NCBI RefSeq assembly: GCF_000282115.1
Contig: NZ_AKJY01000009.1
Coordinates: forward strand, 22,771-86,770
Source of the DNA: Chryseobacterium populi
GTDB taxonomy: Bacteria; Bacteroidota; Bacteroidia; Flavobacteriales; Weeksellaceae
Direction of reading: 5' to 3'
Length of the DNA: 64,000 nucleotides
A model generated the notes under the pieces. It was not told the origin of the DNA. It searched no databases and saw only the letters and a program-made list of their open reading frames with translations. Positions 23,396 to 30,225 of the stretch are shown here, in pieces. A program made the translations under genes and the position numbers. Each line of letters starts with the position of its first letter. The first letter of the stretch is position 1.

Positions 23396-23416
23396 TTTGC
23401 GTTATGAATACACAAA
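23396..23416. promoter_or_regulatory. Operator copy D, in front of the NUDIX regulator
   Basis: TTTGCGT-N7-ACACAAA is the best match among the four copies, ending 6 bp before the regulator start. On the minus strand TAATTTTG, a perfect TAnnTTTG -7 element, overlaps its outer arm, so binding should repress the regulator's own transcription. Confidence 0.65.
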
Positions 23417-23522
23417 ATTACGATTTTGGATTAAAACTAAAGCAATAAAAAATATAATTTATTCCCAATTAAAAATTCATACCTTTATATTAACATTATA
23501 ACCCACTTAAAATTAAAACATT

Positions 23523-24167
23523 ATGAAAAATTTAATCATCACATTATGCATGGCCATATTATGTATAGCCTGCGAGAAAGGAAAAACAGACACCGGTAAA
23601 GATTCCGGAAAAACAGATTCCGCAGCTGCCGATTCCGCATGGAAACCCATAGATTCCGCAACAGCTACAAAAGCCTGGATGGCTTATGCCACACCGGGAG
23701 ATATGCAAAAAATGTTGACAAAATATGACGGAACCTGGACCGGCCAAACCACAATGTGGATGGAAGAAGGAGGCAAACCGGTCGTAAGCCAGTCTGAATG
23801 TACCAATAAAATGATTTTTGACGGCCGTTATCAGGTAAGCAATCATAAAGGAAATTTTATGGGAATGCCTTTTGAAGGAATGAATATACTAGGCTACGAT
23901 AATGCCAAGAAAAAATTTGTAAGCACATGGATTGATAATATGGGAACCGGAATTATGTCTGCCGCAGGAGATTGGATCCCTTCGAAAAAAACTATAGAAT
24001 TCAAAGGTAAAATGACTGATCCAAGCAGGCCCGGTAAAGACTGTGATGTAAGAGAAGTTTATACTTTTGTGGACGACAATAATCATACCCTGGAAATGTA
24101 CGGCCCGGACTGGAAAACCGGAAAAGAAATGAAAACGATGGAGATAAAATTTGTCCGTAAGAAATAA
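23523..24167 (+). CDS. DUF1579 lipoprotein
   Basis: This 214-residue protein has a lipoprotein signal ending in LCIAC (Cys 17) and a Lys/Asp/Ser/Thr-rich linker to about residue 45. The DUF1579 beta-barrel-like domain follows (YDGTWTGQTTMWMEEGGKPVV, FDGRYQVSNHKGNFMGMPFEGMNILGYDN, STWIDNMGTGIM). Such proteins are thought to bind lipophilic ligands, but none is proven. It is encoded divergently from the NUDIX regulator. Confidence 0.88.
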   Translation: MKNLIITLCMAILCIACEKGKTDTGKDSGKTDSAAADSAWKPIDSATATKAWMAYATPGDMQKMLTKYDGTWTGQTTMWMEEGGKPVVSQSECTNKMIFDGRYQVSNHKGNFMGMPFEGMNILGYDNAKKKFVSTWIDNMGTGIMSAAGDWIPSKKTIEFKGKMTDPSRPGKDCDVREVYTFVDDNNHTLEMYGPDWKTGKEMKTMEIKFVRKK

Positions 24168-24319
24168 AATGAAAACTGCTTAATGAGTTTTTTTATGGTG
24201 AAATCACTATACATAAATGGTGTTTTTACTTACTGATAATCTGAATATTAGCTTCAATTTTGGTATTGCAGGGATAAGCTGAAAACCTTAAAGAGTAGGC
24301 AAAACCAATTTATACCATC

Positions 24320-24529
24320 ATGAAAGCATTATTAAGAACCATCATCGTCATCATTATCATTATTGGCGGGGTAATTATTATTATCGTAGGCAAAAAGCCA
24401 TTTCCGGAACCGGAATGTATCGTATGTGGATTTAACCTGATTAGAATACTGGGAATTGCTGAAGTCGTCCTCGGCCTGGGCGCCCTGGTAATTCAAGGGA
24501 ATTTAATTGAGAAACAAAGAAATCTCTGA
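24320..24529 (+). CDS. Small two-helix membrane protein
   Basis: This 69-residue protein has an Ile/Val-rich N-terminal helix, a short CIVCG-containing loop after a Pro-rich turn (KKPFPEPECIVCGF), and a second helix (ILGIAEVVLGLGALVI). Start ATG 24320 follows a 150-bp gap and a strong terminator follows the stop, consistent with a real independent gene. The family is not recognised. The CxxC pair could be a metal or disulfide site. Confidence 0.6.
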   Translation: MKALLRTIIVIIIIIGGVIIIIVGKKPFPEPECIVCGFNLIRILGIAEVVLGLGALVIQGNLIEKQRNL

Positions 24530-24534
24530 AATAA

Positions 24535-24572
24535 AAAGACCGGCAGAATTGATCTGCCGGTCTTTTTTTATT
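24535..24572. terminator. Bidirectional terminator before lepA 3' end
   Basis: AAAAAGACCGGCAGA-loop-TCTGCCGGTCTTTTTTT is a strong GC-rich stem with a T run, between two convergent genes. Confidence 0.85.
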
Positions 24573-24573
24573 C

Positions 24574-26370
24574 TTAATCGTTTAGCTTTAAAACTGCCAT
24601 GAACGCTGACTGTGGGACTTCTACCCTGCCAATCTGTTTCATTTTTTTCTTTCCTTCTTTCTGCTTCTCCAAAAGCTTTCTTTTTCTGGAAATATCTCCA
24701 CCGTAACATTTTGCAGTAACATCTTTTCTTAATGCTTTGATCGTTTCTCTTGCAATAACTTTTGTACCCAAGGCTGCCTGAACGGCAATATCAAACTGCT
24801 GTCTCGGGATCAGCTCACGAAGCTTTTCACACATTTTTTTACCGATATGGTACGCATTACTGTCGTGAATTAATGAAGAAAGGGCATCCACCATATCCCC
24901 GTTGATCAGGATATCCATTTTTACGAGCTTGGAGGCCCTGAATCCTATCGGATGGTAGTCGAATGAAGCATATCCTTTGGAAATGGACTTCAATCTGTCA
25001 TAGAAGTCGAAAACAACTTCCGCCAGAGGCATATTAAAAACCAATTCAACTCTTTCAGATGTTAAATAACTTTGGTTTACAATTTCACCCCGCTTTTCAA
25101 TACACAGAGTCATTACAGCTCCCACAAAGTCGGATTTTGTAATGATAGAGGCTTTAATGAATGGTTCTTCCACTCTATCCATTGTTGACGGATCCATCAT
25201 TTCAGACGGGTTGTTGATCAAAATCGGAACTTCTGGTTCTTTCTTGGTATACCCGAAATAAGAAACGTTCGGTACCGTCGTGATCACGTTCATATTAAAC
25301 TCTCTGTCGAGACGCTCCTGAACAATTTCCATGTGAAGCATTCCCAGGAATCCGCATCGGAAACCGAAACCTAAAGCTGCTGAACTTTCAGGTTCAAAAA
25401 CCAGAGAAGCATCATTCAGCCTTAATTTCTCCAAAGAGAATCTTAATTCTTCAAAATCTTCAGAATCAATAGGATAAATACCTGCGAAAACCATTGGCTT
25501 TACTTCTTCAAATCCTTCAATCGGACCCGATGCCGGTTTTTCAAATGAGGTAATGGTATCTCCTACTTTTACTTCACGTGCATCTTTAATTCCGGAAACC
25601 AGATATCCTACATCTCCGCATTCAACCGTCTTTTTCGGAACCTGTTTCAGTTTTAAGGTTCCTACTTCGTCTGCTCCGTATTCTTTCCCTGTAGCGAAGA
25701 ATTTAATTTTTTCATTTTTGGAAATACTTCCGTTCACTACTTTGAAATAAGCTTCAATTCCTCTGAAAGGATTATAAACAGAGTCAAAGATCAAAGCCTG
25801 AAGCGGCGCATCCGGATCTCCCACCGGCGCCGGGATTCTTTCAACAATCTGCTCCAGTAAATGGTGAACACCTTCGCCTGTTTTCCCGGAAACCCTTAAT
25901 ACATCTTCGTATTCACAACCAATCAGATTCATAATCTCATCGGTTACTTCTTCTGGGTTTGCAGACGGTAGGTCTATTTTATTAAGGATCGGAATGATCG
26001 TTAAATCATTTTCCAATGCCAGATACAAATTACTAATAGTTTGTGCCTGAATACTCTGCGCAGCATCAACAATAAGAAGAGCTCCTTCACATGCTGCAAT
26101 TGATCTGGAAACCTCGTAAGAGAAATCTACGTGTCCCGGTGTATCAATCAGGTTTAAAATATATTTTTCCCCTTTATATTCATAATCCATCTGGATAGCG
26201 TGAGACTTGATGGTAATCCCCCGTTCTTTTTCCAGATCCATATCATCCAGCGTCTGAGACTGAAGTTCTCTTTGGGTTACCGTATTGGTATACTCCAGGA
26301 GACGATCCGCCAAAGTACTTTTACCGTGGTCGATATGAGCGATTATGCAAAAATTTCGTATGTTTTTCAT
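24574..26370 (-). CDS. lepA: Elongation factor 4 (LepA)
   Basis: This 598-residue translational GTPase acts on ribosomes to help initiation and back-translocation. The G motifs are [23 protein letters not shown] and NKIDLP. EF4-specific blocks include [38 protein letters not shown] and the C-terminal [48 protein letters not shown] -7 element (26390-26397, minus strand) lies 20 bp before the start. Confidence 0.97.
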   Translation of the reverse strand: MKNIRNFCIIAHIDHGKSTLADRLLEYTNTVTQRELQSQTLDDMDLEKERGITIKSHAIQMDYEYKGEKYILNLIDTPGHVDFSYEVSRSIAACEGALLIVDAAQSIQAQTISNLYLALENDLTIIPILNKIDLPSANPEEVTDEIMNLIGCEYEDVLRVSGKTGEGVHHLLEQIVERIPAPVGDPDAPLQALIFDSVYNPFRGIEAYFKVVNGSISKNEKIKFFATGKEYGADEVGTLKLKQVPKKTVECGDVGYLVSGIKDAREVKVGDTITSFEKPASGPIEGFEEVKPMVFAGIYPIDSEDFEELRFSLEKLRLNDASLVFEPESSAALGFGFRCGFLGMLHMEIVQERLDREFNMNVITTVPNVSYFGYTKKEPEVPILINNPSEMMDPSTMDRVEEPFIKASIITKSDFVGAVMTLCIEKRGEIVNQSYLTSERVELVFNMPLAEVVFDFYDRLKSISKGYASFDYHPIGFRASKLVKMDILINGDMVDALSSLIHDSNAYHIGKKMCEKLRELIPRQQFDIAVQAALGTKVIARETIKALRKDVTAKCYGGDISRKRKLLEKQKEGKKKMKQIGRVEVPQSAFMAVLKLND

Positions 26371-26484
26371 TTAAGAACCTTGTAATTTGCAAAGATAAAA
26401 AAAAGCGAGACAATTCCTCTCTCTTAATTTTATCCCTGTGAAATTAATTTTAATTCGGTCTTTTCAACATCTATTGAAAATTAA

Positions 26485-26518
26485 ACGACTCTCACAAAAA
26501 AGATTTGTAAGAGTCGTC
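26485..26518 (-). terminator. Hairpin downstream of sigma-factor operon
   Basis: The inverted repeat ACGACTCT(c)ACAAA / TTTGT(a)AGAGTCGT follows the last gene of the sigma operon (stop at 26540). Confidence 0.65.
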
Positions 26519-26539
26519 CAACATTAAAAAAATAAACTA

Positions 26540-27049
26540 TTATGGGTTTTCTTTAGGTCTTACCATCCCGTTTTTGTCATGAGGTTTTCTTTCACTCATT
26601 TTATCTCTCATCATTCCTTCTGACTGAAAAAGTTTTAAAACCTTCTGGCAAGGTATTACCTGCTGCATTTTATCAGCGTATTTTTTTCTATTATCAAGTA
26701 ATTTTTGTCCCACTTCAAAGCTTTGCTGAAGTTTTGCCTTTGCTTCATCATCAGATAATGTCTCAGGATTAAAATTTGAATTAAACTGGCTCTTTATCTG
26801 TTTCTGGTTTTCAATGTACTCATTGTAAAGAGCTGTAAATTCTGCTTTATCACCCGGATCAATATTCAGATTATCCATTATCATATTATTCCTGAACTTT
26901 GTAAGAAGGGCTTTTCTTTCTTCCGGAGAAAGATTATTTATTACCTCTTTTCTTTGTTTAGGATCCATTTTTTTCCAATCATAATCCGTTTTTTGAGCAT
27001 TCAACCCAAAACCATAAATAATAAGAAGTGTAAATAATATCTTTTTCAT
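26540..27049 (-). CDS. Spy/LTxxQ-like periplasmic protein
   Basis: This 169-residue protein starts at ATG 27049 (MKKILFTLLIIYGFGLNAQ, a signal peptide). The longer frame up to 27136 is a shadow of the upstream gene. The mature part is Lys/Gln/Met-rich and helical: DPKQRKEVINNLSPEERKALLTKFRNN and LDNRKKYADKMQQVIPCQKV. This resembles Spy/CpxP-like envelope-stress proteins. It is the third gene of a sigma / anti-sigma / sensor operon and probably senses envelope state. The family match is by pattern only. Confidence 0.6.
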   Translation of the reverse strand: MKKILFTLLIIYGFGLNAQKTDYDWKKMDPKQRKEVINNLSPEERKALLTKFRNNMIMDNLNIDPGDKAEFTALYNEYIENQKQIKSQFNSNFNPETLSDDEAKAKLQQSFEVGQKLLDNRKKYADKMQQVIPCQKVLKLFQSEGMMRDKMSERKPHDKNGMVRPKENP

Positions 27050-27056
27050 CTTTCTT

Positions 27057-27581
27057 TTAATTATATAAATCCAAATAAATATCCTGAGTAGAATTATTTG
27101 CCAATTCTGCAATTTCAGAATTAGAAAAAGAGTCAAGGTATTCTGTCATTTGGGCTTCAGTTTGTTTTGAAACAGTTTTAGCTGTTTGTGGCGCTTTTAT
27201 ATCTTCTGTTTCATTTTGTTTAACACTAATATTATCTTTCTGATTAACAACTATTTGATTATTATTTTCAACAGAAGTTAAATCAGATTTCAAAGTTTCG
27301 TAAGCTTTCTCGCTTTCACTTTTCGGAGCCGGATTATTCTGAGTATAAGTTCCTGTAGTAACCGGATTGTTCGCTGAATCATTATAATTCAGCACAAAAG
27401 TAATTCCAAAAATCAAAGCTAATGAAGCAGCGGCAGCATAAACCCAATTGAGTTTAAAGATAGGAGCTTTTTTGTCTACTTTTACTTCATTCATTACTTT
27501 TTCCTGAATATTTTCAAACAAATTATCAGGTACTTTGTAAATATTTTTACGTTCTAGTTTTTCAATATCGAACTCTTTCAT
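27057..27581 (-). CDS. Anti-sigma-factor-like membrane protein
   Basis: This 174-residue protein has an N-terminal cytoplasmic region (KVPDNLFENIQEKVMNEV), a single transmembrane helix near residues 47-64 (WVYAAAASLALIFGITFVLN), and a Gln/Asn/Thr-rich periplasmic tail ending in LANNSTQDIYLDLYN. Position 16 bp after an ECF sigma gene and this topology mark it as the cognate anti-sigma factor. No zinc-binding HxxxCxxC motif is seen. Confidence 0.75.
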   Translation of the reverse strand: MKEFDIEKLERKNIYKVPDNLFENIQEKVMNEVKVDKKAPIFKLNWVYAAAASLALIFGITFVLNYNDSANNPVTTGTYTQNNPAPKSESEKAYETLKSDLTSVENNNQIVVNQKDNISVKQNETEDIKAPQTAKTVSKQTEAQMTEYLDSFSNSEIAELANNSTQDIYLDLYN

Positions 27582-27597
27582 CTGTTGTTTTTCAAAA

Positions 27598-28149
27598 TTA
27601 TCTCTCGTAATTTTCTTTTAAATATTCTTCTATTTTCTGTTTGGCATAATGATAATTTGTTTTCAGAGTCCCTACCGACATATCAACAATTTTTGATATT
27701 TCTTCATAGGGCAGATCATCATAATACCGCATCATAAAAACCAGTTTCTGCTTTTCAGGCAGGCTTTGTATTGCATTCTGTAATAGTAATTGTATTTCAT
27801 CTGCATCACCTTCCACATTGTCAGCTACAAGATTCTGCATATAATATTCAGGATCTTCATCAGTTTTCTGCATTTTTTTTAGTTTATTGATCTGCTGTAA
27901 TGCTTCGTTGGTAGCAATCCTGTACAGCCATGTGTACAATTGGCTATCATTTTTGAACTGGTGAAAATTCTGATATGCTTTAATAAATGTCTCCTGCAAA
28001 GTATCCTGAGCAAGGTCTCCATCTACAATGATTCTTCTTATATGCCAATACAATCTACTTTGATAAGCATCCATCAACGCACGAACTCCCTTTTCCTGAG
28101 TTCGTGGGCTTTGCATCAACGCAATAATCTCCGCGTCCTTAATCTTCAT
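27598..28149 (-). CDS. ECF-type RNA polymerase sigma factor
   Basis: This 183-residue sigma-70 factor contains only regions 2 and 4. Region 2 shows GDLAQDTLQETFIKAYQNFHQFKNDSQLYTWLYRIATNEALQQI. Region 4 shows LPEKQKLVFMMRYYDDLPYEEISKIVDMSVGTLKTNYHYAKQKI. It heads a three-gene operon with an anti-sigma factor and a Spy-like protein, so it probably drives an envelope-stress regulon. The TGTAACA-N15-nnACTAATT motif elsewhere in the window is a candidate target, unproven. Confidence 0.92.
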   Translation of the reverse strand: MKIKDAEIIALMQSPRTQEKGVRALMDAYQSRLYWHIRRIIVDGDLAQDTLQETFIKAYQNFHQFKNDSQLYTWLYRIATNEALQQINKLKKMQKTDEDPEYYMQNLVADNVEGDADEIQLLLQNAIQSLPEKQKLVFMMRYYDDLPYEEISKIVDMSVGTLKTNYHYAKQKIEEYLKENYER

Positions 28150-28174
28150 AAGATGCTTTCATTGTTTTGGATTA

Positions 28175-28207
28175 CAAAAATAGTTGAAAGTTAAATTACT
28201 TCTTCAA
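28175..28207 (-). promoter_or_regulatory. Housekeeping-type promoter of sigma operon
   Basis: On the minus strand TATTTTTG (28175-28182) matches TAnnTTTG and a TTG (28205-28207) lies 22 nt upstream, close to Bacteroidota -33/-7 spacing. The -7 box is 25 bp before the ATG. It does not resemble the TGTAACA motif, so autoregulation by that element is not evident. Confidence 0.4.
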
Positions 28208-28317
28208 TTTTTAGTCCAAATATTAAAAAATAACGATTATAGTGTTTAAGAATAAGCTCCGGGTTTACAGTTTCCGGCTTTCTTTCCGGACTCATCGTAA
28301 AATCTTATCTTTGTTAT

Positions 28318-29067
28318 ATGCAAGTTGTAATTATCGGTTCCGGAAATGTTGCCTCCCATATGGCAAAAGCCTTTGTTCTGAACGGCATTCCTTTAATCCA
28401 GGTTTTTGGAAGAAATTCTGAAGAATTAAAGAAAATAGCTGAAGAGCTGAATGTTCCTTACTCAACGGAGCATCTGGCGGAAGCGGATGTATATTTTATC
28501 TGTGTAAGTGATAATTCGATAGAAGATGTTTCTAAACTCATCACAAAAAAAGATGGTCTGGTTGCCCATACTTCAGGCTCACTTCCTAAAGAAATTCTGG
28601 TAGGAGAGTACAGAAAATCAAGCTTTTATCCGTTACAGACTTTTTCAAAATCAAAGGCTTTAGACTATAAAAAGATTCCTTTTTTCATAGAAGCTGAGAA
28701 TGAAGCCGATAAGGAATTGCTTTTTGAACTGGCGAATAAAGTTTCAGAAAACGTAATGGAAAGTAGTCATGAAAAGAGAAAATACATTCATCTTACGGCT
28801 GTTTTTGCCTGTAATTTTGTAAATCATCTTTTTTCTAAGGCGAAGGAGATCTCAGACTCTCAGAAAATTCCGTTTGATTATTTTTTACCGCTAATTGATG
28901 AAACCGTTCAGAAAATCCATGAGATTGAACCTAAACTGGCACAAACCGGGCCTGCTGTGAGGAATGACGTCAGGGTTCTCCAACTTCATGAGCAGTTATT
29001 AAAAGATGAAAGTCTTGAAATTTATAAAACAATGAATCATTCTATTAAAAAAATGTATGAGCTATAA
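28318..29067 (+). CDS. Rossmann-fold DUF2520 protein
   Basis: This 249-residue protein has an N-terminal NAD(P)-binding Rossmann fold (VIIGSGNVASHMAKAF) and a C-terminal DUF2520 helical domain (HLTAVFACNFVNHLFSKAKEI, TGPAVRNDVRVLQLH). It resembles pyrroline-5-carboxylate reductase and 6-phosphogluconate dehydrogenase in layout, but the substrate is unknown. It overlaps the KdsC-like gene by 11 bp, and the same order DUF2520-HAD-Maf is typical of Flavobacteriia. Confidence 0.85.
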   Translation: MQVVIIGSGNVASHMAKAFVLNGIPLIQVFGRNSEELKKIAEELNVPYSTEHLAEADVYFICVSDNSIEDVSKLITKKDGLVAHTSGSLPKEILVGEYRKSSFYPLQTFSKSKALDYKKIPFFIEAENEADKELLFELANKVSENVMESSHEKRKYIHLTAVFACNFVNHLFSKAKEISDSQKIPFDYFLPLIDETVQKIHEIEPKLAQTGPAVRNDVRVLQLHEQLLKDESLEIYKTMNHSIKKMYEL

Positions 29068-29575
29068 AGAGAAATTAAAAGATATAAAAGCATTTGTATT
29101 TGATGTAGACGGTGTTTTCACTGATGGAAGTGTGTATCTGATGCCCGGTGGAAATATGTCCCGGGTGATGAATGTTCTGGACGGATATGCTGTTGTTAAA
29201 GCTTTAAAAAGCAATTATTTAATAGGAGTAATTACCGGCGGAAATGATGAAATGGTAAAACACAGGATCAATTATCTCGGAATTCAGGACTATTATCCGA
29301 AATCTCATGATAAGATGGCAGATTATGAAGATTTTAAAAAGAAGTATAATCTTCAAAATGATGAGATTTTAACGATGGGTGATGATCTTCCGGACTTACA
29401 TATCATGGAAAACTCAGCCGTTGCAACCTGTCCGGAAAATGCCGTTCCGGAAATAAAAGGAATTGCCGATTATATTTCTCCTAAGCAGGGTGGAAGCGGA
29501 GCAGTGCGTGATGTGATTGAACAGGTGATGAAGGTTCAGGGAAACTGGCACGATGATAATACCCAATCTGTATAA
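29057..29575 (+). CDS. KdsC-like HAD phosphatase
   Basis: This 172-residue HAD-IIIA phosphatase of the KDO-8-phosphate phosphatase type carries motif I FDVDGVFTDGSVYL (nucleophile Asp), ITGGNDEMVKHR (motif II position) and MGDDLPDL (motif IV). The predicted reaction is dephosphorylation of 3-deoxy-D-manno-octulosonate-8-P for the LPS core; a related sugar-phosphate is also possible. Translationally coupled to the DUF2520 gene (11-bp overlap) and followed by maf after 9 bp. Confidence 0.82.
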   Translation: MSYKEKLKDIKAFVFDVDGVFTDGSVYLMPGGNMSRVMNVLDGYAVVKALKSNYLIGVITGGNDEMVKHRINYLGIQDYYPKSHDKMADYEDFKKKYNLQNDEILTMGDDLPDLHIMENSAVATCPENAVPEIKGIADYISPKQGGSGAVRDVIEQVMKVQGNWHDDNTQSV

Positions 29576-29584
29576 TTCATTGGT

Positions 29585-30139
29585 ATGAAATTATTATTGG
29601 CATCACAATCTCCAAGAAGAAAAGAATTGCTTTCCGGATTAGGATTCAATTTTGAAGTTGTAAAAACAGACTGTGAAGAAATCATTCCTGAAGAGGTCAA
29701 AACAGAAGAGGTAGCAGCTTATCTTTCCAAATTAAAAGCAGATACATTCAGAAATCTTATTGATGAAGAAGTTTTACTGACTGCTGATACCGTTGTTGTA
29801 TTTGATCATAAAATCCTTGGAAAGCCGAAGGACGAAGCTGATGCAAAAAGTATGTTGCAGCTGTTATCAGGAAGAACTCATCAGGTTTACACCGGAATTA
29901 CTATAAAAACGAAAGATAAAAGCTTTACGGAAACCGATGTTGCCGATGTAGAGCTTGATAAAATTTCAGATGAGGAAATAGTTTATTATATTCAGAACTT
30001 TAAGCCTTTTGACAAAGCCGGCAGCTATGGTATCCAGGAATGGATCGGGATGGCCAAAATCAGAAAAATGACGGGCAGCTTTTACACGATCATGGGGCTT
30101 CCTACTCATTTGGTTTACAAAATTTTGAGCGAAATATAA
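29585..30139 (+). CDS. maf: Maf-family nucleotide pyrophosphatase
   Basis: The enzyme hydrolyses dTTP/UTP or modified nucleoside triphosphates to monophosphates, cleaning the nucleotide pool. The 184-residue protein opens with LLASQSPRRKELLSGLGF and carries ADTVVVFD (catalytic Asp), SGRTHQVYTGI and DKAGSYGIQEW. The arrangement resembles the dTTP/UTP (YhdE) branch. Last gene of the DUF2520-HAD-maf unit. Confidence 0.9.
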   Translation: MKLLLASQSPRRKELLSGLGFNFEVVKTDCEEIIPEEVKTEEVAAYLSKLKADTFRNLIDEEVLLTADTVVVFDHKILGKPKDEADAKSMLQLLSGRTHQVYTGITIKTKDKSFTETDVADVELDKISDEEIVYYIQNFKPFDKAGSYGIQEWIGMAKIRKMTGSFYTIMGLPTHLVYKILSEI

Positions 30140-30225
30140 ATATTTTCAATATAAAATTTTATTATTTTTACAAAATCATCAAACTACTTAATAATAAAAA
30201 GTAGATTAGCGAGTTATATTGAATA

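Noticed and set aside
26540..27136. 29-residue extension of the Spy-like protein
   Set aside because: The extension lies inside the anti-sigma gene, and a normal signal peptide starts at ATG 27049.
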